Notes: generated by a model from the letters alone, not told the origin. A stretch of DNA of 64,000 nucleotides from Neonectria sp. B-13 (GCA_002682825.1 NOKP01000005.1:1364001-1428000); one strand, 5' to 3'; positions 1 through 11,526 are shown, numbered from the stretch's first letter. Numbers and translations are program-made.

Positions 1-228
1 AAGAAGAATCTTGATTGGTACGCTGGGAGCGTTTCTTACTCAAGGTACACGGTCAACGCCATCAATCTTCCCTGCAAGTCGTCGTATACGCAAACCTACA
101 ATGTCGAAGGGTTCACGGGATCTTACACCTACCCGATCTTCGAGTCGTGTCTGTATGGCCCCGAGTTGATTTACCTACCGAACCATCACCTTCCCTACAT
201 CAGGTGGGGTTTCTATACTTCTTCCTAG
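1..228 (+). CDS. 3' end of an unidentified gene (partial)
   Basis: Frame 1 is open from the window edge to a TAG at 226-228, giving 75 residues ending in IRWGFYTSS. The segment is rich in Tyr, Ser and Thr and has two Cys residues, which looks more like a secreted or structured protein than random sequence. The gene body lies outside the window, so the family cannot be named. A GT at the end of the frame (CATCAG/GTGGGG) could be a donor, in which case the true end would differ. No downstream exon is obvious before 616. Confidence 0.35.
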   Translation, partial: KKNLDWYAGSVSYSRYTVNAINLPCKSSYTQTYNVEGFTGSYTYPIFESCLYGPELIYLPNHHLPYIRWGFYTSS

Positions 229-616
229 AGCCATTTACTGCATTCAAGTTGGATGGGGATTAGTCGCAGGACAGAAGACATCGTCACGAACACACGCAAT
301 TTTCTTTTAATGAAACTCAATTTCAACCGCTAGTAATCACGGCCTGTCGCGTTCCTATCAATTTCATGGTCGCCTTGAGGAGTGTGCAAAGAGTGCCAAC
401 ATAGTCATTATTCTTAACATAATTAGACACTCGCACAATCCTATCACCTTTCCCTTAGTTTACATGAGTCCCATGGCTCACCTAGCCAGACGACTACTAT
501 GACATCTGTCTTTGCATTTCCACCTATGACGTGCCAAACTGGATGAAAACCATGAGCACTGCAGCGTATCTAAAGCTGCGTTAGCGGCATCATTCAACGG
601 ATGACATCGACGTGGC
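229..616. other. Intergenic, no gene seen
   Basis: This AT-leaning spacer lies between two 3' ends. Only short, interrupted frames are present. It probably holds the terminators of the partial gene on the left and of the DUF6594 gene on the minus strand. Confidence 0.4.
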
Positions 617-1551
617 TTACGCTGCTGTTGCACCTAGAGCTTCAAAAGGCTTCGAAACCATGGAAAACGACAGGATAAGTAGGAAAGCGAGGATGAAGAC
701 TGTTATCACTGCCAACTTGGCCTTCAAAGTCTCCATTGCTTGCAGAATCCAGATTGGCGTGATCAGCATCGTCACGCCGACAGCAACAATCACACCGGAG
801 GCAAACCCATCAATCTTCTGGTCCGAGTAGTAGGAGACATGCTGAACACCGTAGTCTAGTGTCTCTTCGCTTTTTTGCTTCCATATCGAGAGCGTGCGCA
901 GCCGCTGCGATTTGTCAATCAGGCGCCGTAGCGGAGTCTTGTCTCTTTGGACAACGCAGATGAGGTCGTTCGTATGATCCAAGTATCCCTGTTCCTCTTT
1001 TGCGATTGCGCTGTAGTCATAATTCCAATGCCAGTTGCTTATACTCTTCACGTCTCGGCGTGGCGCTTGGGGATATTTCCTCAAACTAGATTGTTGAAAC
1101 ACAAAGTCGTCTGGAATCGTCAGTTTTGAGGTGTTTCAACGTGTGACCCAGACTACTTACTGTATTTTTTCAGCTTCGTTGCTATTTTTGCAAGCAACTC
1201 ATTCCTTCCGTCTCTGTTGCTGCAAAATGTTCCATTGTGATGATCTTCGCAGTCTCTTCTGCTGTATGTCGCATCTAGCTCAGAGAGCTCCTCCTCGAGG
1301 ACAGAAACCTCGTACTGAAGGGCCAAGGCAACGCGGGTATTGAGTGTGTGAAAACGGCGGAGAATAAAGAAGTCCTCGTCAGAAGAAAGGAAATTCGCGT
1401 ATCCCCTGTAGCCGATGAACTTCCACGGCTTTTTCTGGATCTCTTCCTCGGAAGGGAGAGTTTCAGAGACTGTGTCTAGTGAGGTTCCCCTTTGAGAGTC
1501 CTCTTGCGTGATTGAGGACGGCACAGTGTTTGTGGATAGTCTTTGTGCCAT
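617..1551 (-). CDS. DUF6594 domain membrane protein
   Basis: The model is complement(join(617..1110,1161..1551)), 294 residues. The 50-nt intron has a GTAAGT donor, a CTGAC branch site and a TTCCAG acceptor, and joins ...KKY to NDFVFQQ in frame. Residues 46-67 carry the typical DUF6594 opening (GYxxFxxxDxxFFxxRRF), followed by the LxxLExEL helix near 83-92. The second exon has the conserved 'PRRDVKSISNW' segment and ends with two predicted membrane helices at about 235-255 and 263-282 and the FEALGATAA tail. Family members usually continue a few residues past ATAA, so this copy ends slightly early. DUF6594 proteins are fungal and functionally uncharacterised. The gene stands alone. Confidence 0.85.
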
Positions 1552-1892
1552 GGTTTTGCGCTTTGATGAGAATTTAATTCATCATTCGTGATGAGTGGTA
1601 ATTAACAAATCAGGACGCTGACCGTCATCGACTCAGCCTCATTCCAAAATTTGTGTCGAGACTTGATTGGGCTGCACAGCCTCCACGAATGTCCAATGAG
1701 ACTACGCATAGAGTAGTCAGAAATAACCAGGCAGAAGAAGGCAACCAGGGAGAAATTTTCAGCCCAATTTTCTCCCCAAAAATTCTTATGAGGGGAACTC
1801 TTGCAACTTGCATCATTCCTACCCACGGACAGGATTCTCAACAGGCAATTTTACTTGTTCTATGACATTGGAACATCACAAGACTTGGCAAT
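1552..1892. other. Intergenic / promoter of DUF6594 gene
   Basis: This is the upstream region of the minus-strand DUF6594 gene. It has only short overlapping frames on both strands without family resemblance. No clear regulatory motif was recognised. Confidence 0.35.
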
Positions 1893-2330
1893 ATGAATCC
1901 AGCAAGCGACAGAACACGAATGCCAGAAGAACATAGCTTCGAACAGTGGGACCCAGGGTACCACAGCAGCGCCAGCAACCCAATTATCGACATGTACTCG
2001 GAAAGCAACAGAACACAATGGCCAAAAAACACTGGCTTCGGACAATGGGATCCAGAGCACCGCAGTGTCGCCGGCCACGTTTCTCGGCGACCTAATTCGT
2101 CTGTACGAGCAGATCCTCCTCCATCCAACGGATGGGAAACCGCAACCTCCACTTCGAAAAGTCGACGAGCGAACCAGGGTCAAAGGACCAAACATGGTTC
2201 CAAAACCCAGAACGAGGCTGAGTCGAACGACAGAAAGGAAGAGACAACCAAAATAAGTCCTTCCAAGCTAAGGATGTTGGCGCTGCGTAGTGCAATTTTT
2301 ACCCGGCCAGGTCAAGAAGATAAATACTAG
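1893..2330 (+). CDS. Hypothetical ORF with a 33-residue internal repeat (doubtful gene)
   Basis: This is an uninterrupted frame of 145 residues with no recognised family. It contains two imperfect 33-residue units: around residues 5-27 (SDRTRxPxxxSFEQWDPxxxS) and around 38-60 (SNRTQxPxxxGFGQWDPxxxS). The matching DNA repeat has a 99-bp period (about 1905 and 2004). The remainder is basic and low in hydrophobic residues. A period that is a multiple of three is compatible with coding. However, overlapping frames of similar length on the minus strand and the lack of family resemblance leave this doubtful. Confidence 0.25.
   Translation: MNPASDRTRMPEEHSFEQWDPGYHSSASNPIIDMYSESNRTQWPKNTGFGQWDPEHRSVAGHVSRRPNSSVRADPPPSNGWETATSTSKSRRANQGQRTKHGSKTQNEAESNDRKEETTKISPSKLRMLALRSAIFTRPGQEDKY
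1905..2085. repeat. Imperfect tandem repeat, 99-bp period, two copies
   Basis: Copy A starts AGCGACAGAACAC at 1905 and copy B starts AGCAACAGAACAC at 2004. Similarity continues through the CAGTGGGACCCAG / CAATGGGATCCAG block with substitutions but essentially no length change, roughly 70% identical by eye over about 75 bp. Confidence 0.55.
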
Positions 2331-4810
2331 GATAGCACCAATCTGATCAAGCAATTGCCCTCAGTAGTCGACCAAACGAAACTAGATAATCTTTGAGGCT
2401 CGCCTTTCCATTGTTTTAGACAAACAAGGAGAGCTATCTTGCCATTGACAGCATCTTGGAAGTAATCGATTTCCGAATCATGAAAACGAGTTCCCCAGTA
2501 CCAGGTTCACTATCAACGCAAATGGCTCGGAACAAACTATAAGCCGATTAATCTGCACGGGTGCCAAAGAAGATAAACGTAGTATACAACCGCTACATTA
2601 AAATATATGCAGACCGCTAAATGTCGTCGAACTGTGCAGGATTTGCTCTGGTTCTTTTACAGTCTTAAACCGGATAACAGGAAGGCATATAGCACGGATG
2701 GAGATTCTAGGTATGAGGTTGACGCTGCTGAGATTGCATGGTATCTTTATAGTTCATATACCAGAATGCTGTGTTGAGCTGTGTAGTTGACAATGATAAT
2801 CGCAAAATTTGCAAGACACAGTTTCACGTCCAAAGACGAGAGTGGCTTTCTTTTATATACTGACTTATCTTTAAGCTGGTCGAGTTCTTTCATGGCTACT
2901 ATCAATGGCATCGCCTTCGGAGTGCAGTGGTGGTGCCAACGCTAAGCACATGAGGCTCTCACTACTAATACCCTCTCATGGTTCAAGATCCCGCACTGGA
3001 GCGGTGGGCGGTTTCGAAGAACTAGAATCACAAAGTCTACGGCTTTAATCATCGCGGCGATTTCGTTTACGCAGTCGCTTTGTAGAATTGTGTCTTATTA
3101 GATGATCCAAACTGGCAATTTTACCACACTTTCCGAGACATCCAAACCTCCCAATCTCAAATGGGCCCCTCTTATGTTTTATTCTCGTCACTCCTCAGCA
3201 GGGAAACCGGAAACAGCCTGCTGTACGAACAACTTGTCGGTCTAGGGTAGGTGAAGAACTACAATTGTTAATAATATCCGTTGTACTAGTCATCCAGTGC
3301 GTGGATGCAGGACTGGTAAATGATTGAATCCATAATCTAGATAAACAGCCTCCGCAAAAGTTGAAACTCAATCTGGCAGAAGAACCAGGATGCTAAGCGA
3401 GAACAGTTTGCAAAAACAGATGTGGTATCAATACCATTGGTAAGATTTTCACTAAATCTATAATTTCAGATCAGTTCAACGTCGTATCGAGAACTCACTA
3501 GCAGATCATTGATACAAAGGCGAACCAACTTGCAGTCGCGTGGCTGGAATCCGGTTTCGAAAGGGATGTCGATAAGAGCCGAGAGTGGGATCTGCGTCTA
3601 TGTCGCTGGTGTTTTTTTTAGTTGGCGCAACTATGCTAACCCCGCATGATTGTCACTGGCATCTGGAGCAAATTAGCTCCGTTGTGGTGGATGTACCGTG
3701 AATACTTGCCGAGGTCCGCGGAAATCCGACAGAAAACGGTGGTACCAGGGGCGCTTGGGCTGCCCCTGTGGCTTCGCCTACGGGACTCGGGGACTTAGAA
3801 GGTCGTCAGCAGTAGGTAGGCCTAGTCTAATTACTACGTAGTACCGGGCCGGAGGACCAAGCGTGCCCAAGCGCTCTTCGGTGCTTCAACGGCCATCTAG
3901 TAGATAAGCCAGTCGTGTTTTTGACAACCGTAGTAAGATGTCAAAGTTAGGTTCTGCCACACAATTGCGTTGAAGAAATGGCAGGTGGACCAACGCTCCG
4001 TCTTGCACCTTACCCCTTTTCAACAACCAGACGCACAAATTGCGGCGTGTGTGGATATCTATACGTAATAGGGATTTTCTCCAAGGGTTTAGAGATCTTC
4101 CATGAGATCTTCTCCATCCACAGAGAATGCCCCTGTTTACTAAAGTCGGTCCGACTGGGCACGACACGCGAGGCGGGGTGGCGTCTGTCTCTTGGCTTGA
4201 GGCCGTCCATCATATCAAATTTTCCCTTTTCTACTCCGGCTGCTATCCGAGGTACGGATGTCCAAAGTTTAAAAAAAGACCTCGGCAGTCGATTTGAAAC
4301 GGACTGAACTTTGCCTGAGATTCATCGACATGTTTGACCGTTGCTTGTCCCTGTTCCACCAGTGACTAGCGTATTACCGAAACTTGGTCTCTCCAAAGCA
4401 GGCTCGATTGGTTAGATGTGGGGAAATGCCGATGGAGTTGGAGATGTTGGCCGTTAGTGCCGGAGATGAAGTTCATCATAGCGCAGCACTAAACTGCATG
4501 AGGCGATCCCAGGCGGCCATTTCTGCAGCCAAGCCAATGACACAAATGTGCCTGACTCGAGCCTCAACCGCTAGGAGAGCCGTTCGCGGCACAAATGTTC
4601 CGGGCCGCTGTCTAGTCGATTGAAACAAACCCCTTCTTCGGGGCGTCCTCGGGAGTTTGTGGCGATTGAGATGCACCGTGCGTGCTTTTCCTTGCTTGAT
4701 ATTGACCGACCACCCTCACTGCAAACCTGGTTCGGTTTGAAGGTTGCTTTGATCTTTTGCAGACGTCAAGCATCATCCGTTTTCATCCCTAACCTACCTC
4801 TCTCTATACC
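2331..4810. other. 2.5-kb region without a supportable gene
   Basis: From about 2330 to 3885 no frame on either strand exceeds 60 codons, which is unusual even for intergenic DNA and suggests AT-rich or mutated sequence. Between 3886 and 4800 there are short overlapping frames on both strands, none with family features. The last few hundred bases are probably the promoter and 5' leader of the rhodopsin-like gene that starts at 4811; pyrimidine-rich CTACCTCTCTCTATACC directly precedes its ATG. Confidence 0.4.
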
Positions 4811-6171
4811 ATGGCGGCCGACAGCCGCGGGCAGCAGATCAATGCCATTGCTTGGACTTTCTTGATTGTGTCATCTGTTGCGACTGCACTTCGAGCTTAC
4901 TGTCGCGGCTGGGTCATCAAGGCGTTTGCGGCGGATGATTGGCTTGCCGTCATTGCCCAGGTATGCTTCAACATTTCCTATCACACTCGTGCTCTATTGA
5001 CATAGAACAGTTGCTCTTTATTGTCTTCTGTGCCTACGAAATCACAGGCGTCCACTATGGCACTGGGCAGCATATTGCGGACATCCCTACGGATCAAATC
5101 CCCAAGGCAATGCAGGTGAGCAACAATAATGAATGCCTGCCGGGCAACAATAACTCCTTATGCTGACGTCGTCATAGATGTGGTGGACTTGCGAACCGCT
5201 TTACGTCTTGACCAACATGGCCATCAAAGCCAGTATTGCAATCTTCTTGTTACGAATCTGTGTTCACAGGATGCACAGGATCATCATCTGGACCGTCACC
5301 TGCGTCACTGAAGTTTACAGCTTGTCCTTCTTCATCCTGTTTGTACTGCAATGTCGACCCACATCCCTGTTTTGGCTCCGATACACCTCCAACCCTCCGT
5401 CCGGGAGTTGCCTGGATGCAAAGGTGGTTGCGGATGCCTTCTACGGCTACTCCGCTATTAGCTGTTGGACCGACTGGACGTTCAGCATCCTTCCCATCTT
5501 CCTCGTTTGGAACCTGCAGATGAACACGAGAGTGAAGATTTCTGTGGTACTCATTTTAGCTGCCGGAGCCATGTAAGACTCCTTCCTTTGTGCGTCGCTA
5601 CTTTCGACACAAGAGCTAACATGGCAACCAAAGTGCTTCCAGCGCGACGATCGTCCGTTTCCCGTACCTCCATACATTGACCGACATCGACGATTTCCTG
5701 TATTCCACCTCGGACGTTGCTATCTGGTCGACCGTGGAAACCGGAATTGGTATTACTGCTTCGGCCGTGGCAACCCTCCGACCTCTTCTCCGCACCTTTT
5801 TCGGGAGCGGATCCTCTGCGCCAGGAAACGGCACATCTGCAGGAAACTGGCAAAGGACAGGCAGTGATCATCCGAAAGCAGGCTACCTCAGAAGCCGTGG
5901 CACGAATAATCAGGAAGGCTTTGAGTTGCATGATAATGCTGGAAAGCGCATTGGCGTTACGACGGTCATTGACCACGGCAGTACTGGCGAAGTCGACCTC
6001 GAGGGTCACAGATATAAGGCCGACGACAAATCGGAGGCTTCGGATTCTGTTGCAGGGTTGGATGATTGGAACAGCAGCCAGTCAAATCTTGCTGACAAGA
6101 ATAAGGAGCCTCAGGCTGGGCAAGGGTGGAATATCATTGTTAAGAAGTCGGTCACTCAGACTATTAACTAA
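4811..6171 (+). CDS. Rhodopsin-fold / PTH11-like integral membrane protein (copy A)
   Basis: The model is join(4811..4960,5011..5115,5178..5572,5634..6171), 395 residues. The introns are 50, 62 and 61 nt with GTATGC, GTGAGC and GTAAGA donors. The product has the fungal rhodopsin-domain layout: about seven hydrophobic segments in the first 260 residues, with the landmarks FAADDWLAV (about 39-47), GVHYGTGQH after helix 2, QCRPTSLFW and an Asp-Trp pair (SCWTDW) in the middle, then RFPYL and a DVAIWSTVExG helix before ATLRPL. A hydrophilic, probably cytoplasmic, tail of about 130 residues follows. Such proteins lie in the plasma membrane and are candidate sensors or G-protein-linked receptors; the ligand is unknown. 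It is paralogous to the gene at 10170-11526, with the first three intron positions conserved. Confidence 0.88.
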
Positions 6172-7769
6172 TGTGGGAAAGAGGGACGCTGCACCTGTGA
6201 TTTGCGAGCGAGTAAGATATCAAGATAGTTTACGAAACGTAATACCCACTTAATGAAGTTCTTGAAGACTAGTTTATTCCATTTGAGTGACTGAGCATAT
6301 GAACTGATCTATCACCTTGGCCCTTTGCCACGGTACATGCCATCAGGTGTGATACCTGCATCAAGGCGCGGAAATAGTCACAAACAGTGGTAAGACCACG
6401 TACTAGACAATATCCTGGTGCAAATCAGTGCAGCCCAATGCAGAATATTAACTTTGGATTAGATATCTGATGGCAGCTCAATCGTTGGGACTTCAGAAAA
6501 GCACCAGTTGGGATGAGGTGATTCAAACCAGGCTGCAGGGGTTGTGTTTTGACCCAGACCTATCGGGAACACTACGAAATCTTCCTCTCCAGTATGTATT
6601 GTAGTCTACGGGTTGAGTCGTGAATGTCATCACAGAAGAAGAAGTCAAGCTCTGGCCCGAGCTGGGCATACAGCCACTCGATGGGAAAGTTGCCTGCAAG
6701 CTCCGATGAGGTTGACAATATCCTTCCTCGAGCCTTAGGGCGTTCCCCTAGAGCAGATGGACGAGAAAACAGAAGCGACGGCCATGGTTCTTACTGTGGA
6801 CTCAGCTGCGGACCGTACCCGCCATTGGGCCGTCCGCTTCCAGGAAAACATAAACTGACATGCTTCTCAAGCTATATAATGACTCGGGATATGTAGAAGG
6901 GTCTTCAGAAACTTTCCAAGCTTCTTACGCTGGGTGTGAGGGTTGTTGATCTAGACCGCTCATTCACGTGCGCCAACATGTACGGCGCGGAAGGTGTGTC
7001 CTGTGCGGTCAGCTTCTTCAAGGAGATACTCTCCTTTATTATAGAGTAAAGTTTTCATTTAGTAGCTTTATTTTATAACTACAATATTAGGCACTGTCAT
7101 TTGAAGAAAGAAAAGAATTTACTCGCTGAATGGGCCAAATTGCAGGGCATAATGAAATTCATGAGTACATATTACGTCTTATAATAATATGAAGGAAGAC
7201 CTTCTACAATAGGATGGCGCCGACGATGATGCATGCTGGGGTGCAACCTAATCGATCCTGAATGCAATGCCAAGTTAATCCTTGTCAACGCGCATTGATC
7301 CGGCCGGTTGATGCAACCCCACACGGCCCAAGGTTCAGGGGCCATGATTCAGGCCTGGGGCTCAGGGGAGGCAAACCATGCCGCTTTGGAGCATCACGTC
7401 CTACTGCCATGCCATCCGCACAACCCAAGGCGGCGTCGGAAGACCAGGGATATTTGGTCTGTGATATGATTCTTTAACGGCTTGACGAGTCCCCTGTTCA
7501 ACACTTTGACGATCACTGCCGTGGTGTCTGTTCATCTCCGGGGATTCTTTTCAAGGTTTATTGGCAACCCCTGCCTCCGATGCAGGTGATTATTTTGGAG
7601 TTAGGTCTAGATTCCAAAATCCTCGTCCATCAGCCTCGGGCAACTCACATCCGTATTGAAAGATATGACATATAAAGACCAAAGGCCGGACCTTTTGATG
7701 ATCATCTAGCACGCTCTAATCATAGTAGTCTTTCTTTTCTTGGTTCTCTTGACCAATACATATCCCACT
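6172..7769. other. Intergenic, promoter region of the GMC gene
   Basis: This 1.6-kb spacer holds no supportable gene; the frames at 6624-6896 and 7262-7477 lack family features. A clearly AT-rich patch lies at about 7030-7200. The final 150 bases are the GMC promoter. Confidence 0.4.
7671..7677 (+). promoter_or_regulatory. TATA-like box of the GMC gene
   Basis: TATAAAG lies about 99 bases before the ATG at 7770, followed by a CT-rich leader (AGTCTTTCTTTTCTTGG). The spacing is normal for a fungal core promoter. Confidence 0.45.
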
Positions 7770-9689
7770 ATGAGACGCTCTTTTATCTCTGGCCTATTGG
7801 CCGCGCCATTCTCCGTCCATGCCGTTGCGCTCACCGGCTACGAGTACATCATCGTGGGCTCCGGCGCCGGAGGTGGTCCTCTCGCCGCACGCCTGGCATT
7901 GGCAGGCCACAAGACTCTTCTCATTGAGGCTGGTGACGACTACAGCACTACCAACTATACTGTCCCTGCCTACTCAGCCAATGCCTCAGAGGACCCGGAG
8001 ATCTCCTGGAACTTCTTCGTGAATCATTATGCCGATGATGAACGACAAGCACGCGACTACAAGACTACTTACGACACCGCCGATGGCGAGTATACGGGCC
8101 TAAACCCGCCGGAGGGCTCGACTCTCAAGGGAACGCTGTACCCGCGTACACAAGCCCTGGGAGGCTGCACTGCCCATAATGCCTTGATTGCTGTATATCC
8201 TCATCAGTCTGATTTCGAGTACATTGCATCTCTTACTGGAGATGACTCGTGGGCTGCTGATAACATGCGCAAGTACTTTGTCAAGCTGGAGGAAAACCGA
8301 CACTTGGCCGCAGGACAAGAAGGTCATGGCTACGAGGGCTGGCTTAGCACCGAGACTGCTCCTCTGAGCATCCCTCTTGGTGATGAGCAGCTTCTCAGTC
8401 TTCTTGGCGGTGGTGCCGTTGCCCTGACCGAGGTAACGGGCACTAACATCACCCTGGACAATCTCATTGCCGGCGATGCCAACGCCAACACACTGTCTCG
8501 TGATAAGGAGCCTGGCTACTACCAGATCCCGCTCTCTTCTCGCGAGGCCAGCCGCGTCGGACCCCGAGAGTTCATCCTCTCCGTGCGTGACGCTACCTTT
8601 TCCAATGGTACCAAGAAATACCCTCTGGATGTCCGAACAAACTGCTTCGTGACAAAGGTCAACTTTGATGACTCGGACACGCCTCGCGCCACCGGCGTCG
8701 AGTTTCTCGACGGCAAGCATCTGTACAAGGCGAGCCCTCTCTCAACCGATGCTGCCGGTACGCCCGGTAATGCAACTGCATCGCGCGAAGTCATCGTGGC
8801 TGGAGGTGTCTACAACACTCCCCAGCTCCTCAAGCTAAGCGGTGTTGGTCCCGCTGACGAACTGAAGAAATTCGACATCCCAGTTGTTGCCGATCTTCCT
8901 GGTGTTGGTACCAACCTTCAGGACCACTATGAAATCACAGTTCAAGGACGTACCCCTGACAACTTCACGGCATTTGACGGATGCACCTTCAGCCTGTTCA
9001 CGGATGAAGACCCTTGCCTTGACCGATGGAGGACCCCTGTTGACGGTGACCACGGCATCTACTCTTCTTCCGGTCTAGCCGCAGCCATGTTCTACAAGAG
9101 CACCGCCTCGGCCAAGGATGAGTTCGATATCTTTGCTTTTGGTGGCCCTGTCAACTTCCGAGGCTACTACCCTCAATACGCTGTCAATGCGACCATCGAG
9201 CATGACTGGTTCTCCTGGGCCATCCTCAAGGCGCATCCGCGCAACACCGCTGGCGAGGTCACTCTTCGCTCAGCTGACCCCCTCGACACGCCCGCCATTA
9301 CTTTCAACTACTTCGACACCGGAAGTGATGGTTCGTCTCTTGATCTTCAGGCCTTGTATGAGGCTGTAGGGCTCACCCGAAAGGCCCTTGCCGGGCAGGC
9401 CGTGCCTATTACCGAGGTGCTCCCTGGTGCTGATGTGACGTCTCAGGAGGATATCGAGACTTATATCAAGGACACTGCTTGGGGTCACCACGCTTCATCG
9501 ACCTGCCCGATTGGAGCTGATGATGATCCTCTGGCTGTTCTCGACTCCAACTTCCGCGTGCGTGGCGTGGCTGGGCTGCGTGTTGTGGATGCTTCAGTCT
9601 ACCCTCGCATTCCGGGCACCTTTACTGCTGTGTCAACATTCATGGTTGCAGAGAAGGCCGCGGACGTCATTTTGGCAGGACTTGAGTAG
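7770..9689 (+). CDS. Secreted GMC-family FAD oxidoreductase
   Basis: Single-exon gene, 639 residues from the ATG at 7770; the frame extends 30 bases upstream but only to a TTG. Residues 1-20 form a signal peptide (MRRSFISGLLAAPFSVHAVA). The ADP-binding motif VGSGAGGG starts at 29 and GMC signature 2 (GGVYNTPQLLKLSGVG) at 345. The C-terminal domain carries the catalytic His in WGHHAS at about 571-576. The second catalytic position, Asn or His in characterised members, appears to be Phe618 in RIPGTFT. Family members oxidise alcohols, aldehydes or sugars, reducing O2 or quinones; the substrate here is unknown. It sits between two rhodopsin-like genes, which might point to co-functioning at the cell surface, but that is inference. 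Confidence 0.92.
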   Translation: MRRSFISGLLAAPFSVHAVALTGYEYIIVGSGAGGGPLAARLALAGHKTLLIEAGDDYSTTNYTVPAYSANASEDPEISWNFFVNHYADDERQARDYKTTYDTADGEYTGLNPPEGSTLKGTLYPRTQALGGCTAHNALIAVYPHQSDFEYIASLTGDDSWAADNMRKYFVKLEENRHLAAGQEGHGYEGWLSTETAPLSIPLGDEQLLSLLGGGAVALTEVTGTNITLDNLIAGDANANTLSRDKEPGYYQIPLSSREASRVGPREFILSVRDATFSNGTKKYPLDVRTNCFVTKVNFDDSDTPRATGVEFLDGKHLYKASPLSTDAAGTPGNATASREVIVAGGVYNTPQLLKLSGVGPADELKKFDIPVVADLPGVGTNLQDHYEITVQGRTPDNFTAFDGCTFSLFTDEDPCLDRWRTPVDGDHGIYSSSGLAAAMFYKSTASAKDEFDIFAFGGPVNFRGYYPQYAVNATIEHDWFSWAILKAHPRNTAGEVTLRSADPLDTPAITFNYFDTGSDGSSLDLQALYEAVGLTRKALAGQAVPITEVLPGADVTSQEDIETYIKDTAWGHHASSTCPIGADDDPLAVLDSNFRVRGVAGLRVVDASVYPRIPGTFTAVSTFMVAEKAADVILAGLE

Positions 9690-10169
9690 ATATCAGGCAT
9701 TTGAAGGATATGTCGTGACGCGGGTCAGCTTAGAATAGTAGGAGATGATAATAATTATAATTCAATGCAAGTAATGCTCAGGTTCTATGCAAATGCCGCG
9801 TTGTGAATGCGACTCTTGGTCTCCGACACCATGAAAACATCCAGCATCCTTCAGATGATCACGTTTATGAATCAGGCATCATTACCCTATGAAGCCAATC
9901 ACTTCCTTCTCTTGGTTCCGCCTTAGGGGGCCGGTTACAGTAGCAGAGAACATAGTCAAGTCAACCATGACACAAGCATTAAATCACTGCATTCCTTTTA
10001 TATTTCAAGTGACAAATGCCGAACGCTATCGGGTGGAACCTGAAGCCCATAATTCATAATTATATTACTCATTCAATACCGGTTTCTGCCGGAGATAATT
10101 AGTATTAACAAATACGAGGTGCTGTCATCCCTAAGTCATGCCTAAATTCCACTGCCAGTCCTACTCGCT
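9690..10169. other. Convergent intergenic spacer
   Basis: These 480 bases lie between the 3' ends of the GMC gene (+) and the second rhodopsin-like gene (-). They contain AT-rich stretches and no gene. Confidence 0.4.
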
Positions 10170-11526
10170 TTATCTTCTGAGATCACTGGATACCTTCGTC
10201 CACAATCCCGGGGAATTCAACTCCTCCTCGCTTTCGTTCCTCCCCGAAGTTGTCACCTTAATCTCTCTCTTGACATCAACTTTGAATCTGCTCGTGGAGG
10301 GGCTTGGCTTGACACCGCACTCCCCATCACCCGTCCCCTCAGCAATTCCATCACGGCTGACAGAGGAGAGAGTGTATGCACCGCCCCTCGGGAGGTAGCT
10401 TTCGTTTTTGGATCCAGCCATGTGCCGCGATGAGATTCCGTAGTCGGAAGGTCGCACTGATACGGGCTTGCTGGTGAGTCCAAGTCGATATGCGGCCAGC
10501 TTGAGCAATGGGCGTAGAGTTGCGAGACTGCCTGCCGTGATGGCCAGTCCTTGTTCAACGGTAGACCAGATTGCAATATCGAGTGTGTTCCCTACGCAAA
10601 AGAATTAGCCTGTGGCTGAGCGGGCAGAGAAGCAATCACGTCGAAGGATTTCACTCACAAAGAAAATCTGGCTCTCTCAGCTTTGGTAAGTATGGGAAGC
10701 GAGCAACAACAGCTGAGCTAGCACTAAACCGCCGTTAGCCTTGTTGGTACCGATAAACAGTTTGCAATTTAACTTACACACAGCCCATGGCAAGCAGAGG
10801 AATCAAGAGCATCTTGGTCTTTTTGTGAAGCTGCAACTTCCAGATGATAAGCCCAGGGAGAATGGCAAAGATGAAGTCTGATATCACGGCTGTCACGCTG
10901 TAGAGCGTGGCAAGGGCGATGACAACTTCAGCCTTGATGCATTTTCCGTCCTGATCTTTGTTCCAGAAGAATGAGATGGGGCTACACTGGAAAAGCGTGA
11001 CGAGGAAAAAGACGGCGCCTGAAAAAGCGGTCGAGAGCATTGCGATGTAGATGATCCATCTGTGGACCTTGCTCGTTGTGACACGAAGCAAGAACCAGCC
11101 GATAGAGATCTTGGACGATATCATGGCCAGACAGTACCAAAGATAACAGAACCACCAGCACTGTGTGTGTTAGGGTTTGGCCGGCAGCACGTTGACTCGC
11201 AGGACGCTTACCATCATGGCTGTATAGACCTGGTCATTTTCAAGGTCATCGTGATGTCGTCCTGTTCCGTAATGGATGCCTGCGGTTGAAAAAGAGGCGT
11301 ACAACGTAAAGAAGACCTAGGAACTGAGTCAACGAGGGGATGCGGTGAGCGCCGTGAAGTTGAAGCCGCGTACTGTTCCAACTACCATAAGCCAGTCGTC
11401 AATGCCAAAAGCATGCACCATGAAAGTCCGAACATAGCACCGCAAGAAAATGGAAATGAGAGCCGTGGTCAGGAAAGTGATGTTGACAGCCAAGAGCTCT
11501 GGCCCTCGGTTGTCGATGTCTGCCAT
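10170..11526 (-). CDS. Rhodopsin-fold / PTH11-like integral membrane protein (copy B)
   Basis: The model is complement(join(10170..10591,10659..10723,10778..11160,11212..11316,11374..11526)), 375 residues. Introns of 57, 51, 54 and 67 nt have standard donors (GTACGC, GTAAGC, GTAAGT, GTGAGT). Landmarks match copy A: FGIDDWLMVVG at about 40-50, GIHYGTGRH, QCSPISFFW, an Asp in a hydrophobic helix (ISDFIFAILPG), ARFPYLPKL, DIAIWSTVEQG, ATLRPLLKL, then a hydrophilic tail. Exon 2 is 105 nt in both genes and the first three introns fall at equivalent positions and phases; copy B has one extra intron after PDFL. The start ATG at 11526 is preferred over an upstream in-frame codon because it gives MADIDNRG just before helix 1. 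A sensor or receptor role is inferred from the family only. Confidence 0.88.

Noticed and set aside
8100..8720. 206-codon frame antisense to the GMC gene
   Set aside because: It is a shadow of the real coding strand, caused by codon bias of the oxidoreductase gene.
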